Positions 24,838 through 32,440 of a stretch of DNA of 64,000 nucleotides are shown piece after piece. The stretch comes from Hyphococcus sp. (GTDB taxonomy: Bacteria > Pseudomonadota > Alphaproteobacteria > Caulobacterales > Parvularculaceae). The DNA lies in NCBI GenBank assembly GCA_021776415.1, contig JAJFFY010000044.1, forward strand, positions 62,001 through 126,000, read 5' to 3'. A program made the position numbers and the translations under genes. Position 1 is the stretch's first letter; each line of letters starts with the position of its first letter. Under the pieces are notes generated by a model, which did no database searches, was not told the origin of the DNA, and saw only the letters and a program-made list of their open reading frames with translations.

Positions 24838-25890
24838 ATGGACAAATTGCGAATCGCAATTGTCGGTTATGGAAAGATGGGGCGTATAAGAAGCGCCACC
24901 ATTGACGCGCGTGACGATTGTGCGGTGACGGCAATCTATGATCCTTTTGTCGATCTTGGCGCAGAACGTGCGCGCGGTCTCAAAACCGGCGCCGACTGGA
25001 AGGCGTTGCTTGAAGACGACGACATAGACGCCGTCATTATCAGCTCCACCAATGACGTCATCCCGAAAGTTGCGGTTGCCGCCCTTAACAAGGGCCTTCA
25101 CGTTTTTTGTGAAAAACCGCCAGGCAGAAACGTCGCCGATATTGAAGCGATCATTACTGCGGCGCGAACGCAGCCAAGTGTTAAGTTAAAATTCGGGTTC
25201 AACCACCGTTACCACGAAGCCGTAGAGAGCGCGCGCAAGCTTGTCGATGGTGGGCGCATGGGCGACATTCTTTGGATGCGCGGCGTCTACGGAAAGGCTG
25301 GCGGCAAGGATTTCGATCACAACTGGCGCAACGATCCCAAGAAATCAGGAGGCGGAATATTGCTCGATCAGGGCATTCATATGCTCGATTTGTTTCATGA
25401 TTTTTGCGGCGAATTTGACGACGTAAAAAGCTTCATTGGGCGGCAATATTGGAATGTGCCAGTAGAAGATAATGCATTCGCAATGCTACGCAACGCTCGC
25501 GGGCAAGTGGCGACGATCCATTCTTCGGCTACGCAATGGCGCCACACGTTCAGGCTGGAGATTTATCTCGAAAAGGGCTTTTTGTCTCTTAACGGCATTT
25601 TATCATCAACCATGACCTACGGTAGGGAAAGCCTTACAGTCGCACGCACGCATTTCGACGACAATGGTTACCCGAACCCAAACCCAGAAGAAACGATTAG
25701 CTATTTCGAAGAAGACCGCTCTTGGGAAAAAGAAATGGAAGAATTCGTTACCGCTATTGGCGAGGATCGCGAGATCGTGATCGGCACGCCTGAGCATGCA
25801 TTGGCGGCGATGCGAGCGGTGGAACGGATTTACAAAAGCGATTCCGGTACGGATGTCTCTACTCTTGCAGACGGCGTGGTGAAAAAATGA
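24838..25890 (+). CDS. Gfo/Idh/MocA-family sugar oxidoreductase
   Basis: A 350-residue NAD(P)-dependent dehydrogenase. The N-terminal Rossmann fold has GYGKMG at 10-15, and the EKPP motif at 92-95 carries the catalytic lysine. The C-terminal substrate domain includes GGGILLDQGIHMLDLFHDFCG, with the D-x3-H catalytic pair typical of the family. It likely oxidises or reduces a sugar, sugar acid or nucleotide sugar. It does not resemble WlbA/WbpB closely by eye, so is not clearly the partner of the WbpE-like aminotransferase. It is the third gene of the CMP-sugar operon and overlaps the next gene by four bases (ATGA). Confidence 0.9.
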   Translation: MDKLRIAIVGYGKMGRIRSATIDARDDCAVTAIYDPFVDLGAERARGLKTGADWKALLEDDDIDAVIISSTNDVIPKVAVAALNKGLHVFCEKPPGRNVADIEAIITAARTQPSVKLKFGFNHRYHEAVESARKLVDGGRMGDILWMRGVYGKAGGKDFDHNWRNDPKKSGGGILLDQGIHMLDLFHDFCGEFDDVKSFIGRQYWNVPVEDNAFAMLRNARGQVATIHSSATQWRHTFRLEIYLEKGFLSLNGILSSTMTYGRESLTVARTHFDDNGYPNPNPEETISYFEEDRSWEKEMEEFVTAIGEDREIVIGTPEHALAAMRAVERIYKSDSGTDVSTLADGVVKK

Positions 25891-26891
25891 AAACAACGGT
25901 CCTTCTTGATGAACTGCATCTGTCCGATGTACGCCCCGACGCTGTGTCGCAGGAATATGCGCGGTTGCGGCGAGAAGAGGCGATCAGCCTTACCTGTGAT
26001 CCTGGCGTTGTCTGGACCGAGCGCGTTTTCCCGACGCCCGGCTGTTCACCTGAAGCGGTTTTCGAGAGTGACAGTCTCAAATTCCAGCACTGCGCGGATT
26101 GCGGCTCCCTTTACGCATCGCCGATCCCGGATCAGGCTACCCTCGATAGGCTTGCAAAAAATGGGGCCGCGTCGCGTTTGCGGCGGGACTATTACGCGCA
26201 GCGTTTTTCCGACCGTCAACGGTCGTCCATTCACGATCCCTTGTTGCGCTGGGCCAGTGAAATTGCCGATGAGTACGGGCTGGAAAAGCCCGCGATCGCT
26301 TTCGTCGGCAATGATGAGACTGGTGCGGCGGCGGCGATCGCGGACAAGCTTGATGCAACGCGCCTGGTGAAGGTCGCCTGCGTGTCCGGTCAGAAAGATC
26401 GTGATGGCGTTGAGACGTTTTCTGCTGATGACGCTCCGCACGCCGAATTTGACCTGGTTGTCGATCTTGGCTCGCTGGAGCGGGTCGCAGACCCTGCGGC
26501 GCGATTCTCGCTTTGGGCCCGCCTTTTGAAGCCGGAAGCGCTACTCGCATTCACGACGAGCAACGCCAGTGGGCTTGAATATCGGCTGCTTGGCGCGGCT
26601 GCGCCGAGCTTTCTCGCGCTTGACCGTTTGAACCTTTATTCCATCCCCGCATTACACGATGCGATTAAAGCAGCAGGCTTCGCTGCGGCGGAAATCTCAA
26701 CCCCCGGACGCATTGATGTTGAGCTGATTAAACACGCGCTGGAACAAAGTGAAAAACTGCCTTCAATGGATTTCTGGCGTCATGCTTTCACCTATGGCGG
26801 GCAAGAGATGGAAGCAGACCTTCAGATGTTCTTGCAACGGCGCCGGTTTTCCTCCTATGTCCGCGTGTTAGCGCGCCGTGCTGGCGCATAG
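25887..26891 (+). CDS. Methyltransferase-like protein with degenerate SAM-binding motif
   Basis: A 334-residue protein laid out like class I sugar C-/O-methyltransferases with an N-terminal metal-binding part. C69 and C72 (CADCGSLYASP) resemble the CxxC knuckle, and the helix TLDRLAKN follows. The central region reads AIAFVGNDETGAAAAI where a GxGxG loop is expected, then FDLVVDLGSLERVADP, the equivalent of the D-x-V...L-E-H...DP segment. Loss of the glycine motif makes catalysis doubtful; it could bind another ligand or be a structural homologue. It is the fourth gene of the operon, coupled to the oxidoreductase gene. Confidence 0.6.
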   Translation: MKTTVLLDELHLSDVRPDAVSQEYARLRREEAISLTCDPGVVWTERVFPTPGCSPEAVFESDSLKFQHCADCGSLYASPIPDQATLDRLAKNGAASRLRRDYYAQRFSDRQRSSIHDPLLRWASEIADEYGLEKPAIAFVGNDETGAAAAIADKLDATRLVKVACVSGQKDRDGVETFSADDAPHAEFDLVVDLGSLERVADPAARFSLWARLLKPEALLAFTTSNASGLEYRLLGAAAPSFLALDRLNLYSIPALHDAIKAAGFAAAEISTPGRIDVELIKHALEQSEKLPSMDFWRHAFTYGGQEMEADLQMFLQRRRFSSYVRVLARRAGA

Positions 26892-26933
26892 CGCTTAGGT
26901 TTTGTAGTCGGCTGCGGAGAAGGAATGTTGTCT

Positions 26934-27857
26934 ATGAATGCTGCAAAAGGCCGTATTCTGATTGGCCCGTCTAGTTATGGAGACGCAAGTGCAGCGCCTG
27001 TCGACCGTCTCAAAGCCGCTGGCTATGAGGTGATCGACAATCCTTTCAAGCGCCGGCTGACGCGCGAGGAGCTGCTTGAGTTGTTACCTGGAATCGTTGG
27101 GCTGATCGCCGGGCTAGAACCGCTAGATCATGACGTTCTTTCGAAGTGCGAATTGAAAGCCCTGGCGCGGGTCGGCTCAGGCATGACCAATGTCGATCAG
27201 GATGCAGCGCGCTCTCTTGGCGTTCGGGTGTCATCGACGCCAGACGGGCCGGTTCTGGCGGTGGCAGAGTTGACGGTAGGCTCGCTGTTGGCGCTGCTCA
27301 GGCAAACGCCAGCGATGGATAGAGCCATGCGCGCCGGCGGCTGGGAAAAACGCATGGGCCGCCAGCTCCGGGACTTGAAGGTTGTTATTGTCGGCTTTGG
27401 CCGCATCGGCCGTAAGACCGGCGAGCTTCTGCGCGCGCTCGGGGCGGAGGTCATGGTGTCCGATCCCTTCCTTGGGGCGGTGGCGGACGGTGTCGTGAAT
27501 ATTGCTCTCGATGAAGCGTTGAAGGAGGCGGATGCGATCGTCCTTCACGCCAGCGGTGAGGATGTTATTCTCGATCAGGCGGCGTTCGACTTGATGCGTG
27601 AGGGGGTTTATATTTTGAACCCCGGTCGCGGCGAGCTGATCGACTATAATGCTTTGTTCAAAGCGCTTGACGCAGGACGGGTCGCTGGCGTCTGGGCGGA
27701 CGCCCACCCGGAAGAACCCTATAAGGGCGATCTCCTTAATTACGAACAGGCTTTGTTGACGCCGCATATCGGGTCTTATTCGTTGGAAGGGCGCATCAAG
27801 ATGGAAATGGATGCGGCGGATAATCTGTTGGCGGACCTTTCCGCCGCCGGCGCTTAA
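26934..27857 (+). CDS. D-2-hydroxyacid dehydrogenase (3-phosphoglycerate dehydrogenase-like)
   Basis: A 307-residue NAD-dependent enzyme. The Rossmann loop VGFGRIG lies near 153-159. Catalytic residues are the arginine in NPGRGEL and the histidine in TPHIGSYS; the usual glutamate lies in the DAHPEEP segment. It lacks the ACT and ASB domains of housekeeping SerA, so it is the short form. It interconverts a 2-hydroxy acid and a 2-keto acid, which suits synthesis of a keto-acid sugar. The ATG at 26934 sits 9 bases after AGAAGGA; an ATG at 26925 would be only one base away from that site and is less likely. Confidence 0.85.
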   Translation: MNAAKGRILIGPSSYGDASAAPVDRLKAAGYEVIDNPFKRRLTREELLELLPGIVGLIAGLEPLDHDVLSKCELKALARVGSGMTNVDQDAARSLGVRVSSTPDGPVLAVAELTVGSLLALLRQTPAMDRAMRAGGWEKRMGRQLRDLKVVIVGFGRIGRKTGELLRALGAEVMVSDPFLGAVADGVVNIALDEALKEADAIVLHASGEDVILDQAAFDLMREGVYILNPGRGELIDYNALFKALDAGRVAGVWADAHPEEPYKGDLLNYEQALLTPHIGSYSLEGRIKMEMDAADNLLADLSAAGA

Positions 27858-27863
27858 GCGGTG

Positions 27864-28601
27864 ATGGACCTTCGGGAGCTTCTTGACGCCGCCAAGGCGG
27901 CCGCGTTGGAGGCGGGAGAGGCTTTGCGAGGCCGGGGAGAGGCGTTTCAGGGCGTCGCTGCTTCTCAAGGGCGTGATATCAAGCTGAATGCTGATAAAGC
28001 GGCGGAGAAGATCATTCTGCCGCGCCTTCGCGCCGCTGCGAATTATCCGATTCTTTCAGAAGAGGCGGGATGGACTGCTGCGAAAGCTGGTCGGTATTGG
28101 GTCGTTGACCCGCTTGACGGATCGGCCAATTACAATCGCCGGATTCCTTTATGCTGTGTATCGATCGCTCTGGTTGAAGACGATAAAGCGATCCTCGGAG
28201 TCATCAACCACTTCGACGTCGAGGACCTTTACGCAGGCGCGGTTGGCCATAGCGCAGAGATGAACGGCGCGCGGCTCCGCGTCAGCGGCGTGCATGATAC
28301 GGGGCAGGCGATCCTAATGACAGGCCTTCCTGTCTATCGCGATTTTTCTGATGATGCGCTTGCCGCCTTTGCCCGTGATTTTGCTCGTTGGAAGAAAGTG
28401 CGGATGATCGGCTCAGCGGCGCTCTCGATCGCTTTTGTCGCATCAGGAAAAGCCGATCGGTATGCTGAAGACTCTATCATGTTCTGGGATGTCGCTGCGG
28501 GTTGCGCTATCGCCGAAGCTGCGGGCGGGCGGGCGACCCTCTCTGCGGGGCCAATGGATGAGGCGAAGACTGTCTGTGTCGATAATGGGGCGTTGCCTTG
28601 A
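27864..28601 (+). CDS. Inositol-monophosphatase family phosphatase
   Basis: A 245-residue metal-dependent phosphatase. Metal sites are visible as SEE at 65-67 and DPLDGSANY at 82-90, with the later MFWDVAAG motif of the family. Members act on inositol phosphates, PAP or sugar phosphates. In this operon it would remove phosphate from a sugar-acid phosphate before CMP activation, as is needed for nonulosonic acids and Kdo. GTG at 27861 or ATG at 27864 could start it. It is the sixth gene of the operon and its stop overlaps the next start. Confidence 0.87.
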   Translation: MDLRELLDAAKAAALEAGEALRGRGEAFQGVAASQGRDIKLNADKAAEKIILPRLRAAANYPILSEEAGWTAAKAGRYWVVDPLDGSANYNRRIPLCCVSIALVEDDKAILGVINHFDVEDLYAGAVGHSAEMNGARLRVSGVHDTGQAILMTGLPVYRDFSDDALAAFARDFARWKKVRMIGSAALSIAFVASGKADRYAEDSIMFWDVAAGCAIAEAAGGRATLSAGPMDEAKTVCVDNGALP

Positions 28602-29398
28602 GGCCGGATGAAATTGCCGCCCTTTCAAAGCGTTTAGCGGGCGCGCGGCAGACGAAAAGCATTATCGAGCCAGACCGTGAAGCACTGGCGCCGGCCAACA
28701 TGAATGAGGCGCTTAAGGTCGCGCTGGCGTCCATGACTACCGAGCCAGCTGCATGGAAGCTTGGCGGAACCAATCAGGCCACGCGCGATGTTTTCGGCGT
28801 TACCGCCCCATATTTCGGGCCGCTCGCAGCTTCGGATATTTTTGAGAGCCAACAGACGATTTCGCGCGAGGCCTATCCAGAGCCGCTTTTCGCCGAGCCT
28901 GAAATCGCCGTCGCGTTCGATAGAACATTTGAGCCAAGCCAGGACCGGCGAGATGAAAAATACCTCCTCGCCGCCCTCGCATGGGTTGCGCCGGCGCTTG
29001 AGATGCCATCGACCTGCCTCGATAATGTTCAAGCGGCGGGTGTCAAATGGCTTGTGGCTGATCGTTGCGCTGCAGGCGCGCTTGTCGTTGGCGAAAGGTT
29101 TACTCCTGATCATCTGGGGTGGCTTGAAGCGTCTCTGTGCCGGGTTGTATGCGATGATGATACGCCTGTCGTTGGGCGCGAAGGGTTGATCGGAGGCGTT
29201 ATGGGCGCCGTCGCGGAAGCCCTTCTTGAGTTTGGCCGGTGCGGAATACCGGTGAACAAAAACGTCATTTTATCAACCGGTGGGCTGGCGCCTGCGGTTA
29301 ATGTCGGCGTCGCCCATTGCATTGCCGCAGTTTTTTCTGATCGATCCGGTTTGGAGTTCAAGGTTGAAGCCCGTTTCAGCGATATGCCCACTCAGTAA
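28598..29398 (+). CDS. 2-keto-4-pentenoate hydratase-like protein (FAH superfamily)
   Basis: A 266-residue protein of the MhpD/2-oxopent-4-enoate hydratase group. EPE at 100-102 (FAEPEIAVAF) supplies metal-binding carboxylates, and STGGLAPAVNVG near the C-terminus resembles the family's TG(S/G)...P end. Characterised members add water to, or decarboxylate, short 2-keto acids in aromatic degradation. No aromatic pathway is nearby. I infer hydration/dehydration of a 2-keto-3-deoxy sugar acid. The likely start is TTG at 28598, overlapping the phosphatase stop (TTGA). It is the last gene of the operon. Confidence 0.8.
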   Translation: MRPDEIAALSKRLAGARQTKSIIEPDREALAPANMNEALKVALASMTTEPAAWKLGGTNQATRDVFGVTAPYFGPLAASDIFESQQTISREAYPEPLFAEPEIAVAFDRTFEPSQDRRDEKYLLAALAWVAPALEMPSTCLDNVQAAGVKWLVADRCAAGALVVGERFTPDHLGWLEASLCRVVCDDDTPVVGREGLIGGVMGAVAEALLEFGRCGIPVNKNVILSTGGLAPAVNVGVAHCIAAVFSDRSGLEFKVEARFSDMPTQ

Positions 29399-29536
29399 AA
29401 TGATCAGTCCAGGCGAAATAAGAGATGCATGCACCCGTTAGGCGGGAGAATGGCCTCAGCAGATAATGATTAATAACGATTCTCAGAAGAAATCTTACTA
29501 ATATCGTGAAAAAAAAGAAAAAATCATTGATCTATA
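29399..29536. other. AT-rich intergenic stretch after the CMP-sugar operon
   Basis: The stretch is clearly AT-richer than its surroundings, with runs such as GAAAAAAAAGAAAAAATC around 29508-29525. No terminator hairpin with a U-run and no gene were found. It leads into the promoter of the CTERM-tailed protein. Confidence 0.5.
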
Positions 29537-29573
29537 GTAACTGTTTGACAATAATAGTTACGAGAATTTTAAG
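29537..29573 (+). promoter_or_regulatory. Sigma-70-type promoter with operator-like inverted repeat
   Basis: A perfect -35 hexamer TTGACA at 29545-29550 is followed by a 17-base spacer and TTTAAG at 29568-29573 (4 of 6 to TATAAT). The inverted repeat GTAACTGTT / AATAGTTAC (29537-29545 and 29553-29561, 8 of 9 paired, 7-base centre) covers the -35 box. A protein binding there would block RNA polymerase. Transcription would start near 29580, about 70 bases before the ATG at 29651. Confidence 0.6.
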
Positions 29574-29650
29574 AGTGGCGTGTGGTTCGGATAGTTGGGA
29601 TCAGAAGCGTCGCTCCAATTTTAGTGGCGTTTCTAGGTGGGAGTACAGTG

Positions 29651-30319
29651 ATGTTTAAGAAAGGTTTAATTGGGGCCACGGTGTCCTTAGCGGTTATGTT
29701 CGGTGTTGCCGCGGCGGCGCCTATAACTTTTGGCACTGTAACGACAGATGTAGCTAATTATGCGGATCGGGTTTCTCTGGTTTCAGGATCATCTCAGCTG
29801 TTTGAGATTGATGGTCTAGCTAACGGAAACGCAAACAGCACAGTCGGCCGGGAAGGTCCTAATCTGGATGTCATCGCGTGTCGCGGCGATATGGGGTGCT
29901 CTTTTGACATCTTTTTTAATGGCGGTGTCGAGAATCAGGCTGGCGACGATCTTGCCATTTTTGGGCTTGGCGGCGACGGTACGATTGCTGAGACATTTAG
30001 CCTTATCATTAACGGCATTACGGTTTCCGGTCTTGAGCTGGTTCAATCAAACGTAGTTGTCGGAACCGACCTGCGGCCTGAGGGATACAATATTAAGCAG
30101 TTATTGATTAACCTTGACCTGTTTAACCTTGCCCTCAGTGAAACCATCACTGGCATTCGTGTTGTTGTTGATGGCGGTGTCAACCCTGAAGAATTTGCAG
30201 CGTTTGCATCTTTGAATGCGGAATATTCAGAAATTCCGCTTCCAGCCGCCTTCCTGTTTTTCCTAAGCGGCGCCGCCGGTCTTTTGGGGGCTAGCCGCAA
30301 AAAGAAACGTGCTAGCTGA
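29651..30319 (+). CDS. Secreted protein with VPLPA-CTERM-type sorting tail
   Basis: A 222-residue exported protein of unknown function. An N-terminal signal peptide (MFKKGLIGATVSLAVMFGVAAAA) is followed by a beta-rich body with no recognised domain and by a C-terminal sorting signal: EIPLPA at 194-199, a hydrophobic span, and the basic end SRKKKRAS. This three-part tail is the VPLPA-CTERM/PEP-CTERM type cleaved by exosortase-like enzymes, usually in exopolysaccharide-producing bacteria. No exosortase gene is in the window. The ATG at 29651 has GGTGGGAG about 7 bases upstream and starts the signal peptide directly, so the in-frame start at 29582 is rejected. Confidence 0.85.
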   Translation: MFKKGLIGATVSLAVMFGVAAAAPITFGTVTTDVANYADRVSLVSGSSQLFEIDGLANGNANSTVGREGPNLDVIACRGDMGCSFDIFFNGGVENQAGDDLAIFGLGGDGTIAETFSLIINGITVSGLELVQSNVVVGTDLRPEGYNIKQLLINLDLFNLALSETITGIRVVVDGGVNPEEFAAFASLNAEYSEIPLPAAFLFFLSGAAGLLGASRKKKRAS

Positions 30320-30440
30320 TTATTAATACTCGGCATCGTTCCAAACTCGACGCCTATATGCCGGTATTTCCCATTACTGCGAAAATCAACACAGACGGAC
30401 TCAAATTAGCTTTGGCTGAGACCGGTCGGGCGATTTGGGT

Positions 30441-30737
30441 TCACTCTTCTTCTACCAGCCCGAACTGCGCATTCCATGCATAAAACGCTGCGTCCTTCTC
30501 CGGCAGCGCTCTTAGTTGTAGACGGGCGCATAATCTGATTGTGCTTAAACTTATATTCCAGCTCGTATTTTCGGGGCGTGGCGTCGAACGCCATTTTTTC
30601 GCCCCGAGTTCCGGATTTTCCGAGCCGCAATCACGAGCGATGCTGATAATTACCTCGCATGACACGTAAGCCCAAAGATAAATGCTGGCCTTGACCGTTG
30701 TTCCTTGCAGAATTTTAAATGCGTCGTTTCTTTTCAT
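30441..30737 (-). CDS. Hypothetical protein, doubtful or decayed
   Basis: A 98-codon open frame with no recognised motif and no ribosome site. Parts read like ordinary protein (ASIYLWAYVSCEVIISIARD near the start, EKDAAFYAWNAQFGLVEEE at the end) while the middle does not; a second minus-strand frame (30406-30630) has the more protein-like stretch MAFDATPRKYELEYKFKHNQ there. That is what two compensating frameshifts in an old gene would give. It may equally be chance. Confidence 0.25.
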   Translation of the reverse strand: MKRNDAFKILQGTTVKASIYLWAYVSCEVIISIARDCGSENPELGAKKWRSTPRPENTSWNISLSTIRLCARLQLRALPEKDAAFYAWNAQFGLVEEE

Positions 30738-31086
30738 CATGGACGTATGGGGCGGGTAGGCGGATTGAGGCCGCCTGACGCTGTCCGCTAGGCGCTATCG
30801 CCACACTGTTAGTAACCTCGGCGGGCGGGTCGCTACCCAGCTTTCAAAGCCGTTGGTCGGGAAAGACGAAACCGGAACGCCGCTCAAAACAACATGATTT
30901 CCGACGGTTTCTTAAAGTAAGGGCTCCGCGTGGGCGCCTAGAATGAAGCAACCACGCACTGCTGTTATGTGCTTTTAAGACAACTCTATACATCGGAGTG
31001 AACCAGTCAGATAATGGGCGTCATTGATGGTTATAGACCACGGCCATTGGCTGATGCTGGAAAGCATGTTGCGCGTTTCACTCCGC
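30738..31086. other. Intergenic stretch without recognised features
   Basis: About 350 bp with no credible gene. A short inverted repeat AGGCGG/CCGCCT occurs near 30758-30776 but has no U-run after it. Nothing else stands out. Confidence 0.4.
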
Positions 31087-32088
31087 CTATAAGGTCTTGC
31101 GGAAGTTCTGATACCACTTTACGAAATTTCGCAAACCGGCTTCTAGCGAGATTTTCGGAGCGAAGCCATAATCTTGAGAGATCGCGTCGATATTTGCATA
31201 GGTGGCGGTAACGTCGCCCGCTTGCATCGGCTCCATTTGCTTAATGGCCTCGCGACCGATCTCACGTTCAAGGATTTCGATAAAACTCATAAGACGTTCT
31301 GGCTTGTTGTTGCCGATATTATAGATTTTGTGCGGCGGCCCGGAGGCGAATGATGCGGGTTGCAGCGCGGTAGCGATAACGCCGTCGACGATGTCATCAA
31401 TATAGGTGAAGTCACGCATCATGTCGCCATGATTGAAGACGCGGATGGGTTTGCCGGATAGAATATTCTCTGTAAACGTCCAATAGGCCATGTCGGGGCG
31501 GCCCCAGGGTCCGTATACTGTGAAGAACCGTAGGCCGATCTGCTCAAGGTCATAAAGCTTGGCGTAGGATTCGCTCAAAAGCTCGTCTGACCGTTTCGTT
31601 GCCGCGTAAAGTGAAACGGGGTGTATCACCTCATCCTTTTCGGAAAAGGGCACTTTCGTGTTGCCGCCATATACTGAACTCGACGATGCATAGATTAGGC
31701 GAGGCATCTTTTTGGCATGTCGAACCAGCTCTAGAATCGCTAGGTGTCCGACGAGATTGGATGCGGCGTAAGCGAACGGGTTTTCCAGTGAATATCGAAC
31801 GCCTGCCTGCGCGGCGAGGTGAATGACAATATCCGTGTCGGCGATTTCAGCAATAGTTTTTAGGGCTTCATAGTCGGCTATATCGACCTTATGAAAGGTG
31901 AAGTTGTCGCGTGCGTTCAACCTCTCAAGACGCATTTTCTTGAGAATGGGAATGTAGTAATCATTCATATTGTCAATGCCGATGACCCGCACATCCCGGT
32001 CGAGCAGAGCGTGCGCGACATATGAGCCAATGAATCCAGCCGCACCGGTGACTACTGCGCATTTGATATTTGTGTGCTGCGTATTCAT
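31087..32088 (-). CDS. UDP-glucuronate 4-epimerase
   Basis: A 333-residue extended short-chain dehydrogenase. The NAD-binding loop GAAGFIG lies at 15-21 and the catalytic Y-x3-K at 161-165 (YAATK). The blocks AGVRYSLENPFAY, YASSSSVYGGNTKVPFSE, FFTVYGPWGRPDMAYW and RDFTYIDDIVDGV are diagnostic for the CapI/LspL-type enzymes that convert UDP-glucuronate to UDP-galacturonate. It supplies an acidic sugar for the polysaccharide. It stands alone on the minus strand, with about 350 bp of non-coding sequence upstream that should hold its promoter. Confidence 0.93.
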   Translation of the reverse strand: MNTQHTNIKCAVVTGAAGFIGSYVAHALLDRDVRVIGIDNMNDYYIPILKKMRLERLNARDNFTFHKVDIADYEALKTIAEIADTDIVIHLAAQAGVRYSLENPFAYAASNLVGHLAILELVRHAKKMPRLIYASSSSVYGGNTKVPFSEKDEVIHPVSLYAATKRSDELLSESYAKLYDLEQIGLRFFTVYGPWGRPDMAYWTFTENILSGKPIRVFNHGDMMRDFTYIDDIVDGVIATALQPASFASGPPHKIYNIGNNKPERLMSFIEILEREIGREAIKQMEPMQAGDVTATYANIDAISQDYGFAPKISLEAGLRNFVKWYQNFRKTL

Positions 32089-32440
32089 AACCTTGATTGT
32101 CGGTTTCTCTAATTTAACGGGCGAAGTTTGGCTTTGGAAACGAACAAATCATAGACCGTAGCCTTCCTTCTTCGTCGCCAGTTAAAGTATTTTTATCGCA
32201 TGCGGCAAGACATTTTCCGTCTAATTTGTGGCACAGTAAAGGTGATAGCACACTCTATCAAAAGCGCAATTTGCCTGCGAAATGCCGAATAAATGGCTTT
32301 TTCATATCTGATGCTATTCTCTGAGTCGGATCAGCTTACTGCCATTGATGGTGCGGTCGGCCGTTGCCTAGTTTAGATTTTCAGCTTCATGCAAGCCGGC
32401 ATGCCCATACCTGAGGCTAGCCAGCAAAGTTTACGCTGTC
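32089..32440. other. Intergenic stretch upstream of the epimerase gene
   Basis: About 350 bp, moderately AT-rich, with no credible gene on either strand. It should contain the promoter for the minus-strand epimerase gene and the end of the acylation operon's transcript. No clear promoter hexamers or terminator were seen. Confidence 0.4.
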
